A program made the position numbers and the translations under genes. This document shows positions 40,231-52,431 of a stretch of DNA of 64,000 nt, piece after piece; position 1 is the first letter of the stretch, and every line of letters begins with the position of its first letter. The DNA lies in assembly GCA_034766995.1 (NCBI GenBank), contig CM068313.1:15262512-15326511 (forward strand), in the 5' to 3' direction. The stretch comes from Acanthacorydalis orientalis (taxonomy: Eukaryota; Arthropoda; Insecta; Megaloptera; Corydalidae). The notes beneath the pieces were generated by a model. It saw only the letters and a program-made list of their open reading frames with translations. It was not told the origin of the DNA and did not search any database.

Positions 40231-40651
40231 GGTCTGGTTTACATTAAAATAGTAAGCGGTAGAGTATACTAGCCTACTTTTTCTCTGAACGTCTACTCTA
40301 CCAGCATCTACAGTTTGGTCCGTTTACACAAAGCTAGTGGTTTGGTAGAGAAGAGTTTAGTTTCAAGTTTAAAACAACCAATCACCAACCTCCATAAATA
40401 AAAACAAAACTTGTAAATACACATTTCGCGCCCGACTACTCGACTCTACTGCAATAATTGCGGTAAATTCGTAGTAGGGGAAGAGGCTAGTAGAGTGTAC
40501 TATCCACTCTTCTCTACTCACTACTATCTTTAATACTCTACTTTCACTATCCCAAAGTGTTTACATCATAGATAAAAGACTCTCGTTTACATTATGCTAA
40601 TAAAGAAATAGTACGCACTCTACCGCTTACTATCCTAATATAAACCAGGCC
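40231..40651. mobile_element. Harbinger/Tourist-like MITE (421 bp), nested
   Basis: About 36-bp inverted ends: GGTCTGGTTTACATTAAAAT on the left and, complemented, GGCCTGGTTTATATTAGGAT on the right. Both continue into AGTAAGCGGTAGAGT. Flanks are TCA and TTA, close to the 3-bp TWA target of PIF/Harbinger elements. The interior is rich in short TCTACT/AGTAGA motifs in both senses. No coding sequence. Confidence 0.68.
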
Positions 40652-40918
40652 TTACGGTTGAATGTTTACCGTCTGCCACACATACTCTGAATTAGATTTC
40701 GTCGCAGCAAAAGAGTTGAAAAATCACTCTTTAACCCTTAACACAACATAAACCACAAATGATTTGGAAAATATATATAACCATTTCTACTTTATAATAT
40801 TACAAAAGTGTCTTTAACTCTTAAACTCTCCTAGCTAATTCTTCAAAAACTGTCCACTTTTCTTAAATCTTTTGTTTTATTCCTAAGAACGAAGAATAAT
40901 AAAAGTGTATCTAAAATG

Positions 40919-41084
40919 CAGTGGTGCGTTAAAGTTTCATGGAGCCCAGGCAAATTTGAATTAGGAGGCTCCATGTACAATGTTATGCTACAGTAATGAG
41001 TTTATAAAAAATTGGTTTGGAGGGCCCCAGAGAGTGGGGGCCGCAGGTAATTACTCTTTTTGCCCATAGAATAACGTTCCACTG
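40919..41084. mobile_element. hAT-like MITE with perfect 8-bp target duplication (166 bp)
   Basis: Inverted ends CAGTGGTGCGTTA and TAACGTTCCACTG are flanked on both sides by CTAAAATG (40911-40918 and 41085-41092). The 8-bp duplication and the CAGTGG..CCACTG ends are typical of the hAT superfamily. The inside is GC-rich for this window (GGAGGGCCCC, GTGGGGGCCGC). No coding sequence. Confidence 0.88.
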
Positions 41085-41725
41085 CTAAAATGTATCCCAA
41101 TATACATTAGCTGTCAAAACTTGGATAAAAGAACAATAACTAATATATGATATAAATAAAAGAATTTAACACATTATATATATATATATACATAATCGAA
41201 ACAAATTTTTCACAAATTGCAGCAATATGAACTGCATAAATGACAATTATTTACAAGTATATGTTACAAATATACATTTTCAATAACAATAAAAAACAGC
41301 CGTGTTTTAATCAATAATATTGCATAAACAAAGTTCATTAACAATTATGATAAGAAAAACTGAGTTGGGGGCATTTATCTTTAATGTCTGTATCACATGA
41401 TTCTAGAAAAATAACCTTCTTTTAAATCACACATAAATATTATATATATATATATATAACCTATTTAAAAATCATGAAATATATTTCTATCAAACCTGTG
41501 TAATAATACAAACCATAAAATATACATTTTATTGCCACGTCGAACAACACATAAACCATAGATAAAAGACTACGTAAACTATCAATAAACAGCAACAAAT
41601 TACTTCTAAAAACCAGCTGATAATGGGGTTCTTAGTATGATTTTACTTGAACATGTACTATTGTTTCGAACAATCGAAAAATAATAATTCTTTTTTTGGA
41701 AGCTAAAAATTCACTCAAATAATTC

Positions 41726-41728
<3 letters not shown>

Positions 41729-41805
<77 letters not shown>
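41729..41805. repeat. (TA)n microsatellite
   Basis: About 38 uninterrupted TA units. Confidence 0.9.
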
Positions 41806-41807
<2 letters not shown>

Positions 41808-41847
41808 CAGGAAACTGTACTTGTTTCATATATTATTTTATATTAAA

Positions 41848-41849
<2 letters not shown>

Positions 41850-41909
<60 letters not shown>

Positions 41910-41919
41910 ATATGTATAA
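41850..41919. repeat. (TA)n microsatellite with TATG tail
   Basis: About 26 TA units, then TGTATGTGTATATG. Confidence 0.88.
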
Positions 41920-42014
41920 ATATATATTTTGTGATATTGATTTTTTATATACACATCTAATTTCTATTAATAAAAAGTTAATCAAAAAGATATTAACTCA
42001 ACAATAAAATCGAC

Positions 42015-42200
42015 TTCACATGAGCGTTTATGGCGCCACAAAATATAGTCCACAAACGGAAACCTATTGAACAGAACAAACGTTTATATTGATTTCAAAT
42101 CAACGAATATATTGAACAAGGAGGCTATAAGTCACCTTGATATTGACAATGTTTCCTGTTGTGGATCCACAATTTGCGGCATAATAAACGCTCATGTGAA
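42015..42200. repeat. Foldback repeat (about 185 bp)
   Basis: Left arm 42015-42055 (TTCACATGAGCGTTTAT, then GGCGCCACAAA) pairs with right arm 42159-42200, whose complement reads TTCACATGAGCGTTTAT, then ATGCCGCAAAT and TCCACAA. The unpaired centre is about 100 bp. It could be a MITE or a structured regulatory RNA; no clear target duplication is visible. Confidence 0.65.
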
Positions 42201-42759
42201 CCGCCTTATTTCATGTCGATGCTTGAATATCATTGAAGCAATCCGTAATTAACAGCCGTAGGAAGCTTTCTGAAAAAAATAAAAAGATACGTAGATACAT
42301 CGTAAAAAAAATGTGACTAACGTATTTGAAATCAGCCCCATAGTCTCCAAAAATCAAATATATTTTATCACAGACAATATAGAAAATAGTGAATTATACA
42401 TTGATAAATACTCTTGTATTACATATCCAAGTTTATTGTTGAAAAAGGAAATGGTATAACTTTTAATATAAAATTAAAACACAATCGATTATTTTATTTT
42501 TTTTAATAAACTATACTTTTTTTAAATAATAAACATTATTTATTCAAGCTTACATTTTCAAAGAAAAAAATAACCTCAATTAGTAATATACATACAATAC
42601 AACTCTTTACAACCTTTCACAAATTAATAATTATAAAAAATTATAATACTTATAAATCTCACTTATTGATTTATTCTATCTATTTATATACAAAAAACAA
42701 TATCTAATTTTTATTTTATAATTAATATTTTTATTTAAAAAAAATGGTTCATTTTTTTA
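42201..42759. other. Downstream flank of NPRL2
   Basis: AT-rich; should contain the NPRL2 3' UTR. Nothing else recognised. Confidence 0.45.
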
Positions 42760-43483
42760 TTATTTCATTATAACAACAACATTAGGATCTTTCTCTAATT
42801 GATCTTCAAGCTGCTGGGTACTAATACCATTTGAACAACAAATTTCATCTGTTGAGTTTGTTCCTGTAAAACTACTTTGTAACTGACTCATACTAGACAT
42901 ATTATCCTCAATTTCACTGCCTTCATTATCTCCAGAACCCACTAATATAGGAAACTTATAAACACGCCGCACAAAGCCTTCAAGAACACCAAATTGCACA
43001 AGTTTTCGTTCATTAATATGCAAGGCATTTGGGTTATATCTTAAACATAGATCACGCACTGTTGTTCCATAAGTCATACTTGAATACATTCGAAATATAT
43101 CCCTAAATAATGGTGGCTGACGTACTAAAAGAATTTTCACCAATTAAAATTAGTAATAACTTGAATTAGCATGTGTTTTTCAAAAAATTAAATATTTTTA
43201 TTAATAAAAATACAATAACTTTTTACACACTAAACATACCTGATTTAGAAACATACTCTATACATTTTTCTTGTAATTCAACATTAGTTGCAAGTTCTTT
43301 TAATTTAGGAGTTGCTGTGTACACATTACAATACTGAAAAATTGGTATTAAAGCAACTACTCCATAATATACAAGATTCTGAACACATGCTTTAACAAGA
43401 TTATTATCTACATCTGCTTCAGCAGCTATTTTAGCAACATGATTAAAACCATCAATAAATGGTGCCACCTAAAATACATATTT

Positions 43484-43546
<63 letters not shown>

Positions 43547-44483
43547 CGTATTTTTTTAATTGAGAACAAACAAATTTATATAAATAACCTGATGTGTTGT
43601 TAAATCCCATTGATCTGAAAGAAAATCTTGTTGGTCAGGTAAAAATATTGGCACATAATGATCCTGCACATTTACAGGATTTGGGCATACTTTAACAACT
43701 TTTAAATGAGTTGTTGTGGTACCTTCAGTTAGCGTACACATATTCTGAGAATTCAAATCATGCATTACTTGATTTAACATCACAGCCAATCGTTGTGGTT
43801 TTTTGGCATGTGAATATAAAAATCCACTTTCCAATTCCATAGCAATCTGAAATGATGGATTTTATCAAGTAAATTTTTGAAGTGTCTGATTTGAATAACA
43901 TACATATTACTAAGCATGTAGAAGATTTAATAATTTTTAGTATAATTTCATACTTACAAGGTAATCTGATAATTTCTTAACAACTGGTTCATAATGAACT
44001 GTTCTTGCATCAGCATCACAGACAAAACATAAATTAAAATGAAAAGCATTACGAGCATATTTCTTATTATCAATTCTAACAGGAAAACCTAATATTTTTG
44101 CTTCTGGCAATGTACTGAAAAAAGTTTTTGTTACAAAATGATACCATAAAATTTACTACAACAGTAAATCAATATATTTATAATAAACTCACACTGTTAA
44201 TATACTTCTTTGCAGTTGAGGTTTTGGTATAATATAGACACTTACAGTATCAAAAACATCTTTCGATATATAATTATCTGGAACCTAAAGTACATAATTT
44301 GTCTGAATTATAAATTATAATAATAATTATCAAAGATATTGAAAGGGTATCAAATACCTGACAAGTAATTATAGGCCCAGCAACGGGATGGAATTCACAA
44401 AAAAATATACATCTAATTGAACTTTCATTTTCAAGCGATTTTGATTGTTGGTCAAACATAATATTTTTAAAACTAGACGACAT
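42760..44483 (-). CDS. NPRL2: NPRL2 (nitrogen permease regulator-like 2), GATOR1 subunit, 6 exons
   Basis: Joined exons are 44483-44358, 44284-44193, 44114-43958, 43846-43589, 43468-43240 and 43124-42760. Introns are GT..AG, the frame stays open and the product is 408 aa. Residues recognisable from the family are FFCEFHPVAGPIITCQ near the N-terminus, a KKYARNAFHFNLCFVCDA block, DQWDLTTHQ followed by VAPFIDGF, the stretch QNLVYYGVVALIPIFQYCNVY, and a C-terminal DERK-like NERKLVQFG plus DEICC. The human protein is about 380 aa, so length agrees. In the known family NPRL2 joins NPRL3 and DEPDC5 in GATOR1, the GTPase-activating complex that inhibits Rag-dependent TORC1 at the lysosome. Exon 5 is followed downstream by a (TA)n-free intron, while the exon 4/5 intron carries a (TA)n array. 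The gene diverges from RAD17. I am very sure of the family; exact junctions rest on consensus and frame. Confidence 0.95.
43487..43545. repeat. (TA)n microsatellite in NPRL2 intron 4
   Basis: About 29 TA units filling much of a 120-bp intron. Confidence 0.9.
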
Positions 44484-45462
44484 TTTAAACAGTTTATAAA
44501 ATAATTAACTATCATTAATATACAATGAGAACACTTTCAATCTGTATCGACAAAATTAGACGTAAGTATAAATTAATTAACAGTATTTTGTTAATACATA
44601 ATCAGAATATTGCACATTTTAAAATAAGAATACTCTGTCTTTATAAAATTAAATCATAGTTAATGTTAAATGTTTCACACTACAGGGGATGCATATAAAA
44701 GTTATTTGTCACTGTGGTAAGGTTAACCAGGATTAAATGTCAATATCACAAATTAATATATTTAAAAACTTATATATCTTTCTTAACTATTATAAATTGA
44801 ACTATTTACTCATTATAATTAAATTGATCAGTTACAAAAATTACATTCCAACTTAACGTAATAGTTATTTAGATATTGATAAAATCTGTGTACACAAATT
44901 TTGACAGATAAACGACATATAAACAAAACATGGAAAGAACTAATTTAAAGGAATTTATAAAAAAAGGCAGATTAATAACTATAATAAAAAATATATAAGT
45001 GCTCAAAACGTTTACTTTTTTAATATTTTCTGATCCAAAAGTCTTTCTCCCATCTATAAGTAACAGAATTAAAATTGTGGCATACATTTTTATGATAAGT
45101 ATTTGTCATAAGGTATAGTAGACAAATATGTACACAATTTAAAAGAGAAGTGCTTATATATTTTACCATAAAAAATAACTAGATTGAAATAAAAGGTGCC
45201 TTTTATTTATAAAAATGTGATTAATTACATGTAACCATATCTATTTTACCTAAACGTAATTTTAATAATAAACTACAGGATGACATTAACCTTTAAATTT
45301 TTATTATTTTTTTTAGATATTTGATTATACATAAATTTCACAAAGTTGAACAATTAAAAACGTATAATCGTCATTATTGAAATCTGGTATTTTTCTAACA
45401 ATTAGAAAAAATATTTTTTTATATTTGTATTAAGAATATAGATAATCTGATATACTGTTCAA
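44484..45462. promoter_or_regulatory. Divergent NPRL2-RAD17 promoter region
   Basis: 979 bp separate the two start codons, which point away from each other. The spacer is AT-rich with no repeat or frame of note; a 72-codon minus frame (45087-44869) is AT noise. Both core promoters must lie here or within short 5' UTR introns. Confidence 0.55.
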
Positions 45463-48032
45463 ATGGCTCAAAAAAATGTATGTTTCATTGAAATTTTCCA
45501 TAAACTAACAGATTATTGGTATATAAATATTTACAAATATGAATAAAATTTTAGGCGAGAAAATGGTTTATGCCCAACTTTGAAACTGCTTCTTCGCCAA
45601 AAAAAAAAATTAAACTTGAAGAAAATGAATTCAAAAATTTTGAAACTAACTTTAATACCAAGTTGGAAATAAAACCAAATAAAGAAACAAACAGTAATAA
45701 TATTTCAGAAAAAAATGAAAATTGGCTTGAAAAATTTGCACCAAAAAAAAATCCTGATTTGGCAGTACATGCAAAAAAAATAAAAGAAGTTCAATATTGG
45801 ATTGAAAATGCTGTTCAAGAAATTAATAAGGTTCCTTTTTTACATAACGTAATTGTTTAATTTTATAGTATATATTTTTCATATATTTTTTATAGTATAT
45901 ATTTTACAGGCCAAAACACCAATGTTACTGTTGACTGGTCCAACAGGTGCAGGAAAAACTGCAACAATTAAAGTTTTATGTAATGAAATGAAAATTTCAG
46001 TCTCTGAATGGGTTACTCCTTTAGATGTAGAATATTTTGTAGAAAATGGTTAGTTTTAATAAATAGACTCTAATGTAATATAAACATTATACAAAAATTA
46101 TTTTGCAAAAAAATTCTACACGTGACAAATACACCAATATATAATTTTTTAGATACCTATAATACTGATTATAAAATAACTCCAAAGCAGGCAGATATTT
46201 TTGTGGAATTTCTACTGCAATCATCACGTTATTCATCTTTATTTGAAGAAGAATCAAAAAAATTAATACTAATAGAAGATTATCCTAATGCATTTTTTAG
46301 AGATCCATCAATATTTGCTGATATTTTAGAGTAAGTTAATAGAGCATGTTATTGAAATCTAATAGTTGGTCATTGCTACTTAAAATACGATTATATTGTC
46401 ATTATTTTAAAGGACATATTCAAATATTGGAAAGTCACCAATAATCTTTATATGTACAGATACAAAAGGTAAAGGATTAAATATATCAAAAAAGTTATTT
46501 ACACAGGAAATTAAAGATCTGTACCATATTACTCATATTAGGTGAGCAGTGTATTTTCGTTTTTTTTTAAAAAAAAGAATCAGCAGTTAAAATAGTGTGT
46601 ACATTTTCAATGAAGAAAATAGTGGAACAATTAAAACTAATCAAAAAATTATACAATCAGAATTATTGTCTATGTTTATTTCTTTTGTACAAACTACCTT
46701 TTACTGATATGTCTTATTTGTAGTTTCAATCCAATATCAGACACAGCTATGAGAGCAGCAATAAAAAAGATAACATCCCTGATAGAAACAAATAATGATA
46801 TTTATAAAAGACTGACGCCAGATAGTATTGAATCAATTATAAATTCTTCATTGGGTGACATTCGTAATGCAGTTTTAAACCTTCATTTCTCATCTCTAAA
46901 AGGTAATGAATTTTAATTTCTTGTTATTTTAATATGAACTAATTATTTATTAACATATATGATAGTATAAAAACTAAGTTAATATTTTAAAATTATTAAT
47001 GAAAATGCTGATTGATATAATTGTCAGTAACTTTAATTTTATATTTATATTTTTTTTTTATTACGACTAGAAGAAATGTTCAGATTCATTAAAAGTATAA
47101 TTTATCACTACAAATAATTTTAACCTTTTACTTTTAGTGCAGAAACAATTCAAGTAAGGCTCAAATATTTAATATACAAATTTACTTTTGTTACATGTTT
47201 ACCTTATTCATTTTCAGATGAATGTATAACATGAATATAAAAACAATATATTCTACCAATAAATTGAGCACTTATTTATCATATTTATTTTAGGTAACCT
47301 GCCATTACAATTGTCTAATAAAAGTATAAAAAAATCCAAAAGAAATAAAAAAAATGGTGACAAATTATCAAATTTAGGCTGCGATGAAACAATATCCCTT
47401 TTACATAGTGTTGGTCGAGTACTAAATCCAAAACGTAATAATTATTAATTTCAGTTGTAAATATAATTTACAAGATTTTTTTCCTAAATAGGTATTCAAC
47501 AAGAATCAAAATGGATTTTTAGTTATTGTCCAGAAGATATAGCAAGTCAATTTTTATCTCAACCATCTACTTTTATAGGATTTTTACATGAAAATTATCT
47601 CCAACATTTCTCAGAAATTAACCATGTTACAGCAGCCATAGAAAATTTAAGTTTAGCTGATTGTATTATGCAAGAATGGAGGGTATATATAAATATATAT
47701 AAGAATATTATCAAATAAAAAATTATTACATTGAATATTTTAGGAAAAAGATATATCTGATATGTTTGGCTTATCATTAGCTATACGTAGTCTCATGTTT
47801 TATAATGAAAACCCAGTTTCTGCTTGGAATCCTGTCAGGGGTCCAAAATATGTTAAAATTGAATATCCAAATATATTATTGTACGTAATTTATAAATATT
47901 ATACTCATTTTAGTCCATTAAATAAAGTTGATCATTTTTCTAAGGTCTCAAGAAGATGGAATTAATAAGCCAAGTAGAAAAATAGCTGCTGAAGATTATG
48001 TTACATATGTTAAAGATATATTGAAAGTGTAA
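45463..48032 (+). CDS. RAD17: RAD17 checkpoint clamp loader, 10 exons
   Basis: Exons are 45463-45477, 45555-45830, 45910-46048, 46153-46330, 46413-46541, 46724-46902, 47294-47434, 47492-47682, 47744-47880 and 47945-48032, giving 490 aa with an unbroken frame. Exon 2 has the ENWLEKFAPKKNPDLAVH segment typical of RAD17. Exon 3 carries the Walker A motif GPTGAGKT (about residues 107-114), and exon 4 a Walker B-like LILIEDYPN (about 181-189). Exon 6 has the GDIRNAVLNLHFSS block of the AAA+ lid region. In the known family RAD17 replaces RFC1 in a clamp loader that places the RAD9-RAD1-HUS1 ring on damaged DNA for ATR signalling. The product is shorter than vertebrate RAD17 (about 670-680 aa), mainly in the N- and C-terminal tails. 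The first exon encodes only five residues (MAQKN), and the exon 2 donor (AAG|gttcct) is weak; these are the least certain parts. Confidence 0.93.
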
Positions 48033-48680
48033 TTAATTTAATTATTTTTGCAACAATTTCTTATTGTACCAAACTTTATTTTTTATTTAATTGAAAATTC
48101 CTATCATCTCATATTTTCATTATCCAATGTACTATCTATTACATAACTTTTTTTAATTATTAAGAACAAATATATATTAAAAAGGACATAATGAATAAAT
48201 CTAACATATAAAATAACTTTTATTATAATTGCATATAGTATAACTAAATATACACTTCTGTCATTCTATGTAATTAAATAAAAAACATGTTGTAATATTT
48301 TAATCAACATTGACAAAAGTAATGAATCTTACTCAAGCACACTTCAAAAGCATTTATGTGAAAATTCTTTGCATAATGCTCAATGTTAATAAATGATCTT
48401 GTATTTTATAAGAAATTTGTATAAAAGTAATACAATATTTATATAAATTAAAATAAACCACAATATAAATGTGTTAAGCTTTCATTTTATAATTTTGTTT
48501 ATCATAAAAATCAAAAATAATCGAATTAAAATAACACAATTGTAATTTTAATAAGGCAGCGATACACATCATAAATACAATATGCAATAGTTAATTACAA
48601 TATACAAGATGTAATAGTTAATTATTTCTATAGTATGTTTAAGTTATTTTAATACTAATTTTCTTACGCATTTTCGTTTT
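48033..48680. other. Convergent 3' ends of RAD17 and shugoshin
   Basis: 648 bp between the two stop codons. It holds AATAAAT at about 48193 for RAD17 and several AATAAA-like forms on the other strand; overlapping 3' UTRs are likely. No gene. Confidence 0.5.
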
Positions 48681-49565
48681 TCACTGGCGTAATTTTCTAA
48701 AAAAAAAATTGTTTTAATCATTTTTAACTAAATCACCGTTCACTGAAGAACTTTATAAAACAATTTAAATAAAATTTACCTATGAAGATTAGGTTCTTTA
48801 TATGAAATGTCTTTTTTTCTTAAAATTCGAAGTTTACGACGATAATCTTCTGTTACAGGACTTCAACACAAAATAAATATATTAACTACTTTTAATAGTT
48901 TCATTGTCATTTACACTTCATTTAATACCAAATACTTTGAAACAGTTTTCATTGACAATTATTATTTTTAATTTTTAACTAATTTTTAATTCATATACTA
49001 AATACATAAATATTATAAATACCTAGATTGTTGATTTTTGTTTTCATTCATTCCACTTTTATCTTCACTTTTTCTTTTTTTTACTTTGCCTTTTCGTCTG
49101 AAAAGTGTATATAAAATACGTATAAATACATGTATGTTAAAATTAATACAACACTAAACAAATTCATGTTAAGCTTAAATTTATTACTAACCGAGAAGTG
49201 ACATAAGAAGGAAGTGATGATTTCTTCACACGTTTTGTTCTAAAAAAAGTAATTACTGAAAATAATTTTATTTATAATGTTATAAACTACTTAGCATTTC
49301 ATAGTTACATATTTTTTGAAAAAGTATACATACGAGATTAATGAAAATTACATTAATGTACATAAATTTAAATTACAATAATGACAAAATAACTAGAATA
49401 TTTAAAAAATTAATGATTAATAAGATTTACTGTACATACCTGCAATTAACAAATATATTTAAAGACTCGTTTATTTGTGATGTTTCTTCTTGATTACCCA
49501 CTTCACTTACAGTTGTACTATTTTCTAGGGATTCAATTCTAAAAAAATATGCACACAATATATAT

Positions 49566-49653
<88 letters not shown>

Positions 49654-51363
49654 GGTGGATGAACTTCATTAGCTGTAGCAAAAAAAATCACTAATACTAC
49701 TTGGTACTACATACCTAGAATTCAATAAATAATGACTTTAAAATATTTAAAATAATTTATAACATATATTTTCAAGATATGAATTTGATATCTTTTGCAT
49801 ACCTGTGTCTTGGAGTAATTTTTAAGAATTTATTTAATTGTGGTGAATTAATTTCTTTGCCTGCAGGAGATAATTCAGTAGTTTTTTCTGACAACTCATT
49901 TCTAAAACTTAGAGAACAAATTTTTCAATCATCATGATTTGTCAGTTATTTTTCTAAACTTAAGTTGATCAATACTTAAAACATACTTAAAACTAACAAA
50001 TACCTTTGTCTTGTAGTCACTTTTAAAGATTCATTAGCCACTTTTATTGATAATTCACCAAATTTTTCTGATGACCTTACAGTATTTTCAATGTTAATTC
50101 TAAAAAGATAAAATACAATATCATTCACAATATTCTTTAAATCATTAATACCTTCAAACTGCCATTTTTAAAACCAACAATACCTCTAACTGAATGCTAC
50201 TAATATGTTTACTACATCTACTTATTTTTAACAATTTCTTTTAAAACTAATGTACTAATTTGTAAGCTTACAAAAGTATCAAGTACATTTATAAAATTGT
50301 ATGAAAATAATAATTAAATCATTTTAATATTATAAAAATTTCAAACTTAAAGAGCTTTTAAGTATTTTACTCTGATTTAGTAGTGCAAGTCAAAGTGTAC
50401 AGCAAATCAGAAACTTCTAAGAAAAAATATAAATTTTATATACAAACTTATTAATTGTATTATTTATGTTACTAACATGCATTTGTAAACTAAAGTAAGA
50501 AAAACTAACTGTGTAAGGGTACAATATGTTGAGTACTTCTTATGAATACAAAAAAAAAATGTTTTGTTCCATCTAATAAAAAATACACAAATATATATCC
50601 TAGTATTTGTTTTAAATATAATATAAAATCCACAAAATTGGCACATACCTAGAACTTTCCAGAACTACAATAGTCTTTTGAGATGTCGAAGGTACTGCAT
50701 CATCATTTAATATTTTTCTCTTTCTTTTTCTAAACAAAGGAATAAACAATTACATGCTATTAATGTATCATTGAATTATTATTAAATACTAATGTTTTTA
50801 ATAATATACCCTAAAGTAAATTTTCCTTTTATATTAAATTTTTCAGGATCTTGGAAATCAGAATGTTCGAGTTGTTCCATATCTTTTCGTTTTCTTAAAA
50901 CAAAAATTATTATAATAATAATACTACACTTTTACTATTCTCACATTTCACAAAAACAAAATAAGTGTACCTAATTTTTACTGTATCTTCTAAGTCAGAT
51001 TTTGATGAATTTAATAGTTTAGTTTCATTTGTATTATTTTTTCTAGAAAAAAAATGTTTGTAACTTGCATACAGTTAGTTATTGATATATCACCTGCCAA
51101 TTAATAAACAAGCAATAAAGTATTACAAAGAATAAGACATACCTTAGTTGTTTTTTAGCTTTCTTGGGTGTCTTTTTAAAATTTGAAGAGCTACTTTTAT
51201 TTATATCTTCATCAATTCTCCTGGAAAAAAATTATGAAAAATATTAAAAAACGAATAGTCAATAAACTACATTAAATGAAGTTTTCAAATATTTTTTTTT
51301 TTGAATTTAATACATTAATAACAGATACTAAAGTTACTCTGAAATTTTCAGAAATTAATATTA

Positions 51364-51430
<67 letters not shown>

Positions 51431-51686
51431 CTGTTAACTAAATGGGCACTTACTTATTATCAAGTGTCAAATCTTTACACACTGATTCGGATGATTTCTT
51501 TTTATTTCTGTAAAAAATAACTCTCAATAATATTTTTAGTGAATAGTAAGATTAATATTTATTTACAATATTCACTGTTCAATGGTAAATTATGTTCATA
51601 CATTTAATAAAAAATGTACATATATATGAAATTTAATTTCTTCATTATTTTATACTATCAAAAAATTATAATTAAAAAAAATAATC

Positions 51687-51743
<57 letters not shown>

Positions 51744-52400
51744 TGTATAATTTAATAAATATAATACTATATGTTTCAAAACTGATTTCTCAAAAAAAAT
51801 ATTGATTGATCTTTACAATAAAACAAAATACATACGATTTTGATCGTTTATACACTTTAGATTTTAAAAGACTACATGATTTATCTTCATTATTTTTAGT
51901 TAGATTGGAGATTAGTCTTAAAGGATGTTTATTTCTCTGCACTGAAATACTACAATGAAAATTATAATATTAATTTTGTCTACAAAAATGCACTAATATT
52001 TTCTGTATTTACTTTTTGAATGGAGAAGGTGTATCATATTGAATTCTTTTACTTAATTTTTTTGAATGTGAAGATTGGTTTTCACTTTCTTGCATTCTAC
52101 AATAAATTATTTAATTAAAACAAAAAAAATAATGAAAAGACTATATATATATATATACATATATATACAAACTTACGATTCATCTAAACTTTGACCCAAA
52201 TTTGATGTACTTGCTACTTCTAATGGATTTATAATCATTTCTGAATGATCTACATTACTTATTACATTATTAGAATTATTTGAATTACTTTCAGTGTGAT
52301 CTACTATTGATCCAAGCAGAACTGAGTTTCCTATAGATGAATTCGTTGCAACCTAAAAATAATATTTCAATATGTTTACTTAAATGTGAAAGATCGTTCC

Positions 52401-52431
<31 letters not shown>

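Larger units (their letters stand above)
40016..40715. mobile_element. piggyBac-like MITE carrying a nested Harbinger-like MITE
   Basis: Left side: TTAA (40012-40015) then CCCTTTCGCTGCTG. Right side: an end whose complement is CTCTTTTGCTGCG, followed by TTGA (a one-base variant of TTAA). The interior has a subterminal tandem repeat, and the insert at 40231-40651 splits it. Removing the insert leaves about 280 bp. No coding capacity. Confidence 0.5.
41093..42014. other. AT-rich spacer with several (TA)n arrays
   Basis: Two short TA runs at 41177-41192 and 41443-41457 and the two long arrays listed separately; no gene. Confidence 0.5.
48780..52096 (-). other. Array of 13 consecutive phase-2/phase-2 exons inside shugoshin
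   Basis: Exons 8 to 20 of the shugoshin model are 84, 114, 54, 78, 72, 84, 81, 96, 99, 99, 48, 75 and 81 nt. All are multiples of three and all are flanked by phase-2 introns. From exon 12 on, nearly every junction reads AG|gt..ag|A, so the split codon is arginine. Exons 15, 16 and 17 have nearly equal length and weakly similar peptides: 15 and 17 share an EN-T-V pattern early and NESL late, and 15 and 16 end in TTRQR and TPRHR. Serial exon duplication is inferred, not shown. Confidence 0.85.

Noticed and set aside
45853..46053. 66-codon frame starting before RAD17 exon 3
   Set aside because: Its first part is intron; the real exon begins at 45910 after tattttacag.
47595..47777. Minus-strand frame opposite RAD17 exon 8
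   Set aside because: Shadow of the real exon.
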